Positions 10,226-20,760 of a stretch of 64,000 nucleotides of DNA are shown here, piece by piece. Position numbers and translations under genes: made by a program. The stretch comes from Micromussa lordhowensis. Taxonomy: Eukaryota > Cnidaria > Anthozoa > Scleractinia > Lobophylliidae. How positions within the stretch are numbered: the first letter of the stretch is position 1; each line of letters begins with the position of its first letter. Location of the stretch: positions 24,893,427-24,957,426 of the forward strand of contig OZ026604.1 in assembly GCA_964020085.1 (NCBI GenBank), given 5' to 3'. Below the pieces are notes generated by a model. The model did no database searches, had not been told where the DNA came from, and was given only the letters and a program-made list of their open reading frames with translations.

Positions 10226-10996
10226 TCAATGAAATGCTAGTTAGGACATGATGGCTTTAGCGCCGGGGTGTTTTTTCTGGCCTTTTTTCGCAGTAGTGTG
10301 CCCTGGTGCCAACTTTGCAGAATTTCATAAAACGCGCGCTGGGGGTCCCCTTGGCAAATTTGACATAGCTCGGCTTCACGGGCACTTAAAGAGGCGCGGT
10401 TTGCAGCAAAATGTTCTGCTAGGTTGGCACTTTAAGGAAATGGTACTTAGGACATGATGGCATTGGCGACGGGGTGTTTTTTCTGGCCTTGTTTTTGCAG
10501 TAGTGTGCCTTGGTCCCAACTTTGCAGAATTTCATAAAACGCGCGCTGGGGGTCCCCTTGGCAAATTTGACATAGCTCGGCTTCACGAGCACTTTAAGAG
10601 GCGCGGTTTGCAGCAAAATGTTCTGCTAGGTTGGCACTTCAATGAAATGCTAGTTAGGACATGATGGCTTTAGCGCCGGGGTGTTTTTTCTGGCCTTTTT
10701 TCGCAGTAGTGTGCCCTGGTCCCAACTTTGCAGAATTTCATAAAACGTGCGCTGGGGGTCCCCTTGGCAAATTTGACATAGCTCGGCTTCACGGGCACTT
10801 AAAGAGGCGCGGTTTGCAGCAAAATGTTCTGCTAGGTTGGCACCTTAAGGAAATGGTACTTAGGACATGATGGCATTGGCGACGGGGTGTTTTTTCTGGC
10901 CTTGTTTTTGCAGTAGTGTGCCCTGGTCCCAACTTTGCAGAATTTCATAAAACGCGCGCTGGGGGTGCCCTTGGCAAATTTGATATAGCTCGGCTT
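10171..10996 (+). repeat. Dimer duplication, two copies (413 bp each)
   Basis: CACGAGCAC, CAATGAAATGC, GGCTTTAGCGCCGGGG, CCTTTTTTCGCAG (one base short) and GGTACTTAGG occur at about 10,171-10,583 and 10,584-10,996. The 413-bp period is 2 x 207 minus the 1-bp deletion that both copies inherited. The opening of the window (base 61 on, GGTACTTAGG with GGCGACGGGG) is the same monomer type. Confidence 0.85.
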
Positions 10997-11649
10997 CACG
11001 GGCACTTTAAGAGGCGCGGTTTGCAGCAAAATGTTCTGCTTGGTTAGCACTTGAAGGAAATCTAAGTTAGGACATGATGGCATTGGCGCCAGGGTGTTTT
11101 TTATGGCCTTCTTTTTGCAGTAGTTTGCCCTGGTCCCAACTTTGCAGAATTTCAGAAAACGCGCGCTGGGGGTCGCCTTGGCAAATTTGACATAGCTCGG
11201 CTTCATGGGCACAATAAGAGGCGCGGTCTGCAGCAAAATTTTCTGCTAGGTTGGCACTTGAAGGAAATCCTAGTTAGGACATGATGGCATTGGCGCCAGG
11301 GTGTTTTTTCTGGCCTTCTTTTTGCAGTAGTTTGCCCTGGTCCCAACTTTGCAGAATTTCAGAAAACGCGCGCTGGGGGTCCCTTTGGCAAATTTGACAT
11401 AGCTCGGCTTCACGGGCACTTTAAGAGGCGCGGTTTGCAGCAAAATGTTCTGCTTGGCTGGCACTTTAATGAAATCCTAGCTAAGACATGATGGCATTGG
11501 CGCCAGGGTGTTTTTTTTTGGCCTTCTTTTTGCAGTAGTTTGCCCTGGTCCCAACTTTGCAGAATTTCAGAAAACGCGCGCTGGGGGTCCCCTTGGCAAA
11601 TTTGACATAGCTCGGCTTCACGGGCACTTTAAGAGGCGCGATTTGCAGC

Positions 11650-12900
11650 AAAATGTTCTGCTGGGTTGGCACCTCAAGGAAATTTTAGCTAAGACATGAT
11701 CGCATTGGCGCCAGGGTGTTTTTTCTGGCCTTCTTTTTGCGGTAGTTTGCCCTGGTCCAAACTTTGCAGAATTTTAGAAAACGCGCGCTGGGGGTCCCCT
11801 TGGCAAATTTGACATAGCTCGGCTTCACGGGCACTTTAAGAGGCGCGGTTTGCAGCAAAATGTTCTGCTAGGTTGGCACTTTAAGGAAATCTTAGTAAGG
11901 ACATGATGGTATTGGCGCCAGGGCGTTTTTTATTGCCTTCTTTTTGCAGTAGTTTGCCCTGGTCCCAACTTTGCAGAATTTCAGAAAACGCGCGCTGGGG
12001 GTCGCCTTGGCAAATTTGACATAGCTCGGCTTCATGGGCACTTTAAGAGGCGCGGTTTGCAGCAAAATTTTCTGCTAGGTTGGCACTTGAAGGAAATTCT
12101 AGTTAGGACATGATGGCATTGGCGCCAGGGTGTTTTTTCTGGCCTTCTTTTTGCAGTAGTTTGCCCTGGTCCCAACTTTGCAGAATTTCAGAAAACGCGC
12201 GCTGGGGGTCCCCTTGGCAAATTTGACATAACTCGGCTTCACGGGCACTTTAAGAGGCGCGGTTTGCAGCAAAATGTTCTGCTGGGTTGGCACCTTAAGG
12301 AAATTTTAGTTAAGACATGATCGCATTGGCGCCAGGGTGTTTTTTCTGGCCTTCTTTTTGCGGTAGTTTGCCCTGGTCCAAACTTTGCAGAATTTTAGAA
12401 AACGCGCGCTGGGGGTCCCCTTGGCAAATTTGACATAGCTCGGCTTCACGGGCACTTTAAGAGGCGCGGTTTGCAGCAAAATGTTTTGCTAGGTTGGCAC
12501 TTTAAGAAAATCTTAGTAAGGACATGATGGTATTGGCGCCAGGGCGTTTTTTATTGCCTTCTTTTTGCAGTAGTTTGCCCTGGTCCCAACTTTGCAGAAT
12601 TTCAGAAAACGCGCGCTGGGGGTCGCCTTGGCAAATTTGACATAGCTCGGCTTCATGGGCACTTTAAGAGGCGCGGTTTGCAGCAAAATTTTCTGCTAGG
12701 TTGGCACTTGAAGGAAATTTTAGTTAGGACATGATGGCATTGGCGCCAGGGTGTTTTTTCTGGCCTTCTTTTTGCAGTAGTTTGCCCTGGTCCCAACTTT
12801 GCAGAATTTCAGAAAACGCGCGCTGGGGGTCCCTTTGGCAAATTTGACATAGCTCGGCTTCACGGGCACTTTAAGAGGCGCGGTTTGCAGCAAAATGTTC
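11650..12900 (+). repeat. 3-mer duplication, two copies (about 621 bp)
   Basis: The markers ATGATCGCATTGG with TTTTTGCGGTAG and GGTCCAAAC, then TTAGTAAGGAC with GGGCGTTTTTTATTGCC, then GCTTCATGGGC with AAAATTTTCTGC occur twice in order. The same cassette is seen again at 16.4-17.05 kb (about 4,345 bp downstream of the second copy) and in eroded form near 19.7-20.1, 40.65-41.06 and 61.2-61.55 kb, so it is an old, widely copied cassette. Confidence 0.8.
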
Positions 12901-13452
12901 TGCTTGGCTGGCACTTCAATGAAATTTTAGTTAGGACATGATGGCATTGGCGCCAGGGTGTTTTTTTTTGGCCTTCTTTTTGCAGTAGTTTGCCCTGGTC
13001 CCAACTTTGCAGAATTTCAGAAAACGCGCGCTGGGGGTCCCCTTGGCAAATTTGACATAGCTCGGCTTCACGGGCACTTTAAGAGGCGCGGTTTGCAGCA
13101 AAATGTTCTGCTAGGTTGGGACTTCAAGAAAATTGTAGTTAGGACATGATGACATTGGCGCCGGGGTGCTTTTTCTGGCCTTCTTTTTGCAGTAGTTTGC
13201 CCTGGTCCCAACTTTGCAGAATTTCAGAAAACGCGCGCTGGGGGTCCCCTTGGCAAATTTGACATAGCTCGGCTTCACGGGCACTTTAAGAGGCGCGGTT
13301 TGCAGAAATGTTCTGCTAGGTTGGCACTTCAAGGAAATCTTAGTTAGGACATGATGACATTGGCGCCAGAGTGTTTTTTCTGGCCTTCTTTTTGCAGTTG
13401 TTTGCCCTGGTCCCAACTTTGCAGAATTTCAGAAAACGCGCGCTGGGGGTCC
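12626..13452 (+). repeat. Apparently perfect 4-mer duplication, copy 1 (827 bp)
   Basis: Bases 12,626-13,477 and 13,453-14,304 appeared identical by eye over about 852 bp at an 827-bp offset. The period is 4 x 207 minus 1 because each copy carries a T9 tract (+1) and a GCAGAAATG in place of GCAGCAAAATG (-2). The flanks break identity at 12,625 (G against C) and 14,305 (T against C). This looks like the youngest event in the left half. Confidence 0.9.
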
Positions 13453-14304
13453 CCTTGGCAAATTTGACATAGCTCGGCTTCATGGGCACTTTAAGAGGCG
13501 CGGTTTGCAGCAAAATTTTCTGCTAGGTTGGCACTTGAAGGAAATTTTAGTTAGGACATGATGGCATTGGCGCCAGGGTGTTTTTTCTGGCCTTCTTTTT
13601 GCAGTAGTTTGCCCTGGTCCCAACTTTGCAGAATTTCAGAAAACGCGCGCTGGGGGTCCCTTTGGCAAATTTGACATAGCTCGGCTTCACGGGCACTTTA
13701 AGAGGCGCGGTTTGCAGCAAAATGTTCTGCTTGGCTGGCACTTCAATGAAATTTTAGTTAGGACATGATGGCATTGGCGCCAGGGTGTTTTTTTTTGGCC
13801 TTCTTTTTGCAGTAGTTTGCCCTGGTCCCAACTTTGCAGAATTTCAGAAAACGCGCGCTGGGGGTCCCCTTGGCAAATTTGACATAGCTCGGCTTCACGG
13901 GCACTTTAAGAGGCGCGGTTTGCAGCAAAATGTTCTGCTAGGTTGGGACTTCAAGAAAATTGTAGTTAGGACATGATGACATTGGCGCCGGGGTGCTTTT
14001 TCTGGCCTTCTTTTTGCAGTAGTTTGCCCTGGTCCCAACTTTGCAGAATTTCAGAAAACGCGCGCTGGGGGTCCCCTTGGCAAATTTGACATAGCTCGGC
14101 TTCACGGGCACTTTAAGAGGCGCGGTTTGCAGAAATGTTCTGCTAGGTTGGCACTTCAAGGAAATCTTAGTTAGGACATGATGACATTGGCGCCAGAGTG
14201 TTTTTTCTGGCCTTCTTTTTGCAGTTGTTTGCCCTGGTCCCAACTTTGCAGAATTTCAGAAAACGCGCGCTGGGGGTCCCCTTGGCAAATTTGACATAGC
14301 TCGG
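13453..14304 (+). repeat. Apparently perfect 4-mer duplication, copy 2
   Basis: It shares every private variant of copy 1, including the GCAGAAATG 2-bp deletion at about 14,132, T9 at 13,788, GGTGCTTTTTC, GCCAGAGTG and GCAGTTGTTTG. Part of this cassette (GGGACTTCAAG, GGTGCTTTTTC) recurs at 17,248-17,445 without the 2-bp deletion, which dates the deletion after that split. Confidence 0.9.
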
Positions 14305-14726
14305 TTTGACGGGCACTTTAAGAGGCGCGCTTTGCAGCAAAATGTTCTGCTAGGTTGGCACTTCAAGAAAATCCTAGTTAGGACATGATGGCATTGGCGC
14401 GAGGGTGTTTTTTTTGGCCTTCTTTCTGCAGTAGTTTGCCCTGGTCCCAACTTTGCAGAATTTCAGAAAACGCGCGCTTGGGGTCCCCTTGGCAAATTTG
14501 ACATAGCTCGGCTTCACGGGCACTTTAAGAGGCGCGGTTTGCAGGAAAATGTTTTGCTAGGTTGGCACTTCAAGGAAATCCTAGTTATGACATGATGGCA
14601 TTGGCGCCAGGGTGTTTTTTCTGGCCTTCTTTTTGAAGTAGTTTGCCCTGGTCCCAACTTTGCAGAATTTGAGAAAACGCGCGCTGGGGGTCCCCTTGGC
14701 AAATTTGACATAGCTCGGCTTCACGG

Positions 14727-16432
14727 GCACTTTAAGAGGCGCGGTTTGCAGCAAAATGTTCTGCTAGGTTGGCACTTGAAGGAAATTTTAGTTAGGACAT
14801 GATGGCATTGGCGCCAGGGTGTTTTTTCTGGCCTTCTTTTTGCAGTAGTTTGCCCTGGTCCCAACTTTGCAGAATTTCAGAAAACGCGCGCTGGGGGTCC
14901 CCTTGGCAAATTTCACATAGCTCGGCTTCACGGGCACTTTAAGAGGCGCGGTTTGCAGCAAAATGTTCTGCTAGGCTGGCACTTGAAGGAAATTGTAGTT
15001 AGGACATGATGGCATTGGCGCCAGGGTGTTTTTTCTGGCCTTCTTTTTGAAGTAGTTTGCCCTGGTCCCAACTTTGGAGAATTTCAGAAAACGCGCGCTG
15101 GAGGTCCCCTTGGCAAATTTGACATAGCTCGGCTTCACGGGCACTTTAAGAGGCGCGGTTTGCAGCAAAATGTTCTGCTAGATTGGCACTTTAAGGAAAT
15201 GTTAGTTAGGACATGATGGCCTTGGCGCCAGGGTGTTTTTTGTGGCCTTCTTTTTGCAGTAGTTTGCCCTGGTCCCAACTTTGCAGAATTTCAGAAAACG
15301 CGCGCTGGGGGTCCCCTTGGCAAATTTGACATAGCTCGGCTTCACGGGCACTTTAAGAGGCGCGGTTTGAAGCAAAATGTTCTGCTAGGTTGGCACTTTA
15401 AGGAAATCCTAGTTACGACATAATGGCATTGGCGCGAGGGTGTTTTTTTTGGCCTTCTTTCTGCAGTAGTTTGCCCTGGTCCCAACTTTGCAGAATTTCA
15501 GAAAACGCGCGCTGGGGGTCGCCTTGGCAAATTTGACATAGCTCGGCTTCATGGGCACTTTAAGAGGCGCGGTTTGCAGCAAAATGTTCTGCTAGGTTGG
15601 CACTTGAAGGAAAACCTAGTTAGGACATGATGGCATTGGCGCCAGGGTGTTTTTTCTGGCCTTCTTTTTGCAGTAGTTTGCCCTGGTCCCAACTTTGCAG
15701 AATTTCAGAAAACGCGCGCTGGGGGTCCCCTTGGCAAATTTGACATAGCTCGCCTTCACGGGCACTTTAAGAGGCGCGGTTTGCAGCAAAATGTTCTGCT
15801 TGGTTGGCACTTTAAGGAAATGGTAGTTAGGACATGATGGCATTGGCGACGGGGTGTTTTTTTTGGCCTTGTTTTTGCAGTAGTTTGCCCTGGTTTCAAC
15901 TTTGCAGAATTTCATAAAACGCGCGCTGGGGGTCCCCTTGGCAAATTTGACATAGCTCGGCTTCACGGGCACTTTAAGAGGCGCGGTTTGCAGCAAAATG
16001 TTCTGCTAGGTTAGCACTTGAAGGAAATTTTAGTTAGGACATGATGGCATTGGCGCCAGGGTGTTTTTTGTGGCCTTCTTTTTGCAGTAGTTTGCCCTGG
16101 TCCCAACTTTGCAGAATTTCAGAAAACGCGCGCTGGGGGTCCCCTTGGCAAATTTGACATAGCTCGGCTTCACGGGCACTTTAAGAGACGCGGTTTGCAG
16201 CAAAATGTTCTGCTAGGTTGGCACTTCAAGGAAATGCTAGTTAGGACATGATGGCATTGAAGCCAGGGTATTTTTTTTGGCCTTCTTTTTGCAGTAGTTT
16301 GCCCTGGTCCCAACTTTGCAGAATTTCAGAAAACGCGCGCTGGGGGTCCCCTTGGCAAATTTGACATAGCTCGGCTTCACGAGCACTTTAAGAGGCGCGG
16401 TTTGCAGCAAAATGTTCTGCTAGGTTGGCACT
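14727..16432 (+). repeat. Second copy of the 8.5-10.2-kb eight-monomer block
   Basis: The markers are in the same order as at 8,520-10,225. Observed differences include CTCGCCTTCACGGGC for CTCGCCTTCACGTAC, GGTTTCAAC for GGTCCCAAC near 15,895, and the variable-site bases of two monomers. The block joins directly to a copy of the 12.07-12.70-kb cassette at about 16,415, so this stretch is a mosaic of two donor regions that are not neighbours in the window. Confidence 0.85.
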
Positions 16433-17460
16433 TGAAGGAAATTCTAGTTAGGACATGATGGCATTGGCGCCAGGGTGTTTTTTCTGGCCTTCTTTTTGCA
16501 GTAGTTTGCCCTGGTCCCAACTTTGCAGAATTTCAGAAAACGCGCGCTGGGGGTCCCCTTGGCAAATTTGACATAACTCGGCTTCACGGGCACTTTAAGA
16601 GGCGCCGTTTGCAGCAAAATGTTCTGCTGGGTTGGCACCTCAAGGAAATTTTAGTTAACACATGATCGCATTGGCGCCAGGGTGTTTTTTCTGGCCTTCT
16701 TTTTGCGGTAGTTTGCCCTGGTCCAAACTTTGCAGAATTTTAGAAAACGCGCGCTGGGGGTCCCCTTGGCAAATTTGACATAGCTCGGCTTCACGGGCAC
16801 TTTAAGAGGCGCGGTTTGCAGCAAAATGTTTTGCTAGGTTGGCACTTTAAGAAAATCTTAGTAAGGACATGATGGTATTGGCGCCAGGGCGTTTTTTATT
16901 GCCTTCTTTTTGCAGTAGTTTGCCCTGGTCCCAACTTTGCAGAATTTCAGAAAACGCGCGCTGGGGGTCGCCTTGGCAAATTTGACATAGCTCGGCTTCA
17001 TGGGCACTTTAAGAGGCGCGGTTTGCAGCAAAATTTTCTGCTAGGTTGGCGCTTGAATGAAATGCTAGTTAGGACATGATGGCATTGGCGCCAGGGTGTT
17101 TTTTCTGGCCATCTTTTTGCAGTAGTTTGCCCTGGTCCCAACTTTGCAGAATTTCAGAAAACGCGCGCTGGGGGTCCCTTTGGCAAATTTGACATAGCTC
17201 GGCTTCACGGGCACTTTAAGAGGCGCGGTTTGCAGCAAAATGTTCTGCTAGGTTGGGACTTCAAGAAAATTGTAGTTAGGACATGATGACATTGGCGCCG
17301 GGGTGCTTTTTCTGGCCTTCTTTTTGCAGTAGTTTGCCCTGGTCCCAACTTTGCAGAATTTCAGAAAACGCGCGCTGGGGGTCCCCTTGGCAAATTTGAC
17401 ATAGCTCGGCTTCACGGGCACTTTAAGAGGCGCGGTTTGCAGCAAAATGTTCTGCTAGGT
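16415..17460 (+). repeat. Mosaic of 12.1-12.7-kb and 13.1-13.3-kb cassettes
   Basis: Bases about 16,415-17,045 match 12,070-12,700 (TAACTCGG, ATGATCGCATTGG, TTTTTGCGGTAG, TTAGTAAGGAC, GGCGTTTTTTATTGCC). Bases about 17,240-17,460 match 13,100-13,320 (GGGACTTCAAG, GGTGCTTTTTC). A monomer with GGCGCTTGAATG separates them. Confidence 0.75.
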
Positions 17461-20400
17461 TGGCACTTCAAGGAAATCTAAGTTAGGACATGATGGCATT
17501 GGCGCCAGGGTGTTTTTTTCTGGCCTTCTTTTTCCAGTAGTTTGCCCTGGTCCCAACTTTGCAGAATTTCAGAAAACGCGCGCTGGGGGTCCCCTTGGCA
17601 AATTTGACATAGCTCGGCTTCACGGGCACTTTAAGAGTCGCGGTTTGCAGCAAAATGTTCTGCTAGGTTGGCACTTTAAGGAAACCCTAGTTAGGACATG
17701 ATGGCATTGGCGCCAGGGGGTTTTTTTTGGCCTTCTTTTTGCAGTAGTTTGCCCTGGTCCCAACTTTGCAGAATTTCAGAAAACGCGCGCTGGGGGTCCC
17801 CTTGGCAAATTTGACATAGCTCGGCTTCACGGGCACTTTAAGAGGCGCGGTTTGCAGCAAAATGTTCTGCTAGGTTGGCACTTCAAGGAAACTCTAGTTA
17901 GGACATGATGGCATTGGCGCCAGGGTGTTTTTTCTGGCCTTCTTTTTGCAGTAGTTTGCCCTGGTCCCAACTTTGGAGAACTTCAGAAAACGCGCGCTGG
18001 AGGTCCCCTTGGCAAATTTGACATAGCTCGGCTTCACGGGCACTTTAAGAGGCGCGGTTTGCAGCAAAATGTTCTGCTAGGTTGGCACTTTAAGGAAATG
18101 TTAGTTAGGACATAATCGCCTTGGCGCCAGGGTGTTTTTTCTGGCCTTCTTTTTGCAGTAGTTTGCCCTGGTCCCAACTTTGCAGAATTTCAGAAAACGC
18201 GCGCTGGGGGTCCCCTTGGCAAATTTGACATAGCTCGGCTTCACGGGCACTTTAAGAGGCGCGGTTTGCAGCAAAATGTTCTGCTAGGTTGGCACTTTAA
18301 GGAAATCGTAGTTAGGACATAATGGCGTTGGCGCGAGGGTGTTTTTTGTGGCCTTCTTTCTGCAGTAGTTTGCCCTGGTCCCAACTTTGCAGAATTTCAG
18401 AAAACGCGCGCTGGGGGTCGCCTTGGCAAATTTGACATAGCTCGGCTTCATGGGCACTTTAAGAGGCGCGGTTTGCAGCAAAATGTTCTGCTAGGTTGGC
18501 ACTTGAAGGAAATCCTAGTTAGGACATGATGGCATTGGCGCCAGGGTGTCTTTTCTGGCCTTCTTTTTGCAGTAGTTTGCCCTGGTCCCAACTTTGCAGA
18601 ATTTCAGAAAACGCGCGCTGGGGGTCCCCTTGGCAAATTTGTCATAACTCGGCTTCACGGGCACTTTAAGAGGCGCCGTTTGCAGCAAAATGTTCTGCTG
18701 TGTTGGCACCTCAAGGAAATTGTAGTTAGGACATGATCGCATTGGCGCCAGGGTGTTTTTTCTGGCCTTCTTTTTGCAGTAGTTTGCCCTGGTCCCAACT
18801 TTGCAGAATTTCAGAAAACGCGCGCTGGGGGTCCCCTTGGCAAATTTGACATAGCTCGGCTTCACGGGCACTTTAAGAGGCGCGGTTTGCAGCAAAATGT
18901 TCTGCTAGGTTGGCACTTGAAGGAAATTGTAGTTAGGACATGATGGCATTGGCGCCGAGGTGCTTTTTCTGGCCTTCTTTTTGCAGTAGTTTGCCCTGGT
19001 CCCAACTTTGCAGAATTTCAGAAAACGCGCGCTGGGGGTCCCCTTGGCAAATTTGACATAGCTCGGCTTCACGGGCACTTTAAGAGGCGCGGTTTGCAGC
19101 AAAATTTTCTGCTAGGTTGGCACTTTAAGGAAATCCTAGTTAGGACATGATGACATTGGCGCCAGAGTGTTTTTTCTGGCCTTCTTTTTGCAGTAGTTTG
19201 CCCTGGTCCCAACTTTGCAGAATTTCAGAAAACGCGCGCTGGGGGTCCCCTTGGCAAATTTGACATAGCTCGGTTTCACGGGCACTTTAAGAGGCGCGCT
19301 TTGCAGCAAAATGTTCTGCTAAGATGGCACTTTAAGAAAATCCTAGTTAGGACATGATGGCATTGGCGCCAGGGTGTTTTTTCTGGCCTTCTTTTTGCAG
19401 TAGTTTGCCCTGGTCCCAACTTTGCAGAATTTCAGAAAACGCGCGCTGGGGGTCCCCTTGGCAAAGTTGGCATAGCTCGGCTTCACAGGCACTTTAAGAG
19501 GCGCAGTTTGCAGCAAAATGTTCTGCTAGGTTGGCACTTGAAGGAAATGCTAGTTAGGACATGATGGCATTGGCGCCAGGGTGTTTTTTCTGGCCTTCTT
19601 TTTGCAGTAGTTTGCCCTGGTCCCAACTTTGCAGAATTTCAGAAAACGCGCGCTGGGGGTCCCCTTGGCAAATTTGACATAACTCGGCTTCACGGGCACT
19701 TTAAGAGGCGCCGTTTGCAGCAAAATGTTCTGCTTGGTTGGCACCTCAAGGAAATTGTAGTTAGGACATGATCGCATTGGCGCCAGGGTGTTTTTTCTGG
19801 CCTTCTTTTTGCGGTAGTTTGCCCTGGTCCAAACTTTGCAGAATTTTAGAAAACGCGCTGGGGGTCCCCTTGGCAAATTTGACATAGCTCGGCTTCACGG
19901 GCACTTTAAGAGGCGCGGTTTGCAGCAAAATGTTTCGCTAGGTTGGCACTTCAAGGAAATCCTAGTAAGGACATGATGGCATTGGCGCCAAAGCGTTTTT
20001 TATGGCCTTCTTTTTGCAGTAGTTTGCCCTGGTCCCAACTTTGCAGAATTTCAGAAAACGCGCGCTGGGGGTCGCCTTGGCAAATTTGACATAGCTCGGC
20101 TTCACGGGCACTTTAAGAGGCGCGGTTTGCAGCAAAATGTTCTGCTAGGTTGGCACTTTAAGGAAATTGTAGTTAGGACATGATGGCATTGGCGCTGGGG
20201 TGCTTTTTCTGGCCTTCTTTTTGCAGTAGTTTGCCCTGGTCCCAACTTTGCAGAATTTCAGAAAACGCGCGCTGGGGGTCCCCTTGGCAAATTTGACATA
20301 GCTCGGCTTCACGGGCACTTTAAGAGGCGCGGTTTGCAGCAAAATGTTCTGCTAGGTTGGCACTTCAAGGAAATTGTAGTTAGGACATGATGGCATTGGC

Positions 20401-20760
20401 GCCAGGGTGTTTTTTCTGGCCTTCTTTTTGCAGTAGTTTGCCCTGGTCCCAACTTTGGAGAATTTCAGAAAACGCGCGCTGGAGGTCCCCTTGGCAAATT
20501 TGACATAGCTCGGCTTCACAGGCACTTTAAGAGGCGCGGTTTGCAGCAAAATGTTCTGCTAGGTTGGCGCTTTAAGGAAATTCTAGTTAGAACATGATGG
20601 CATTGGCGCCAGGGTGTTTTTTTTTGCCTTCTTTTTGCAGTAGTTTGCCCTGGTCCCAACTTTGCAGAATTTCAGAAAACGCGCGCTGGGGGTCCCCTTG
20701 GCAAATTTGACATAGCTCGGCTTCACGGGCACTTTAAGAGGCGCGGTTTGCAGCAAAATG
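17460..20760 (+). repeat. Degenerate mosaic of 207-bp monomers, no clean HOR
   Basis: About sixteen monomers, each similar to copies elsewhere (GAGTCGCGG at 17,637 and GGAGAACTTCAG at 17,973 resemble 5.2-5.6 kb; the TTTTTGCGGTAG cassette lies at 19.8 kb), but not forming two adjacent copies of any block. One monomer lost a CG from ACGCGCGC near 19,854 (2-bp deletion). The paired marker monomers described under findings (CGGTTTCAC/GCGCGCTTTG then GGCATAGC/CACAGGC) first appear at 19.27-19.51 kb. Confidence 0.8.

Noticed and set aside
10832..11236. Long open frames on the - strand (60-134 codons, for example here and at 48,093-48,497), basic and repeated every 207 bp
   Set aside because: The period is 69 codons, so any stop-poor frame repeats in register. 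Stops (TAG/TAA at the variable site and TAG in ACCTAG) interrupt the frame in most monomers, starts are mostly TTG or other non-ATG codons, and changes fall without codon-position bias that I can see. Frames spanning two monomers exist only where one stop happens to be lost.
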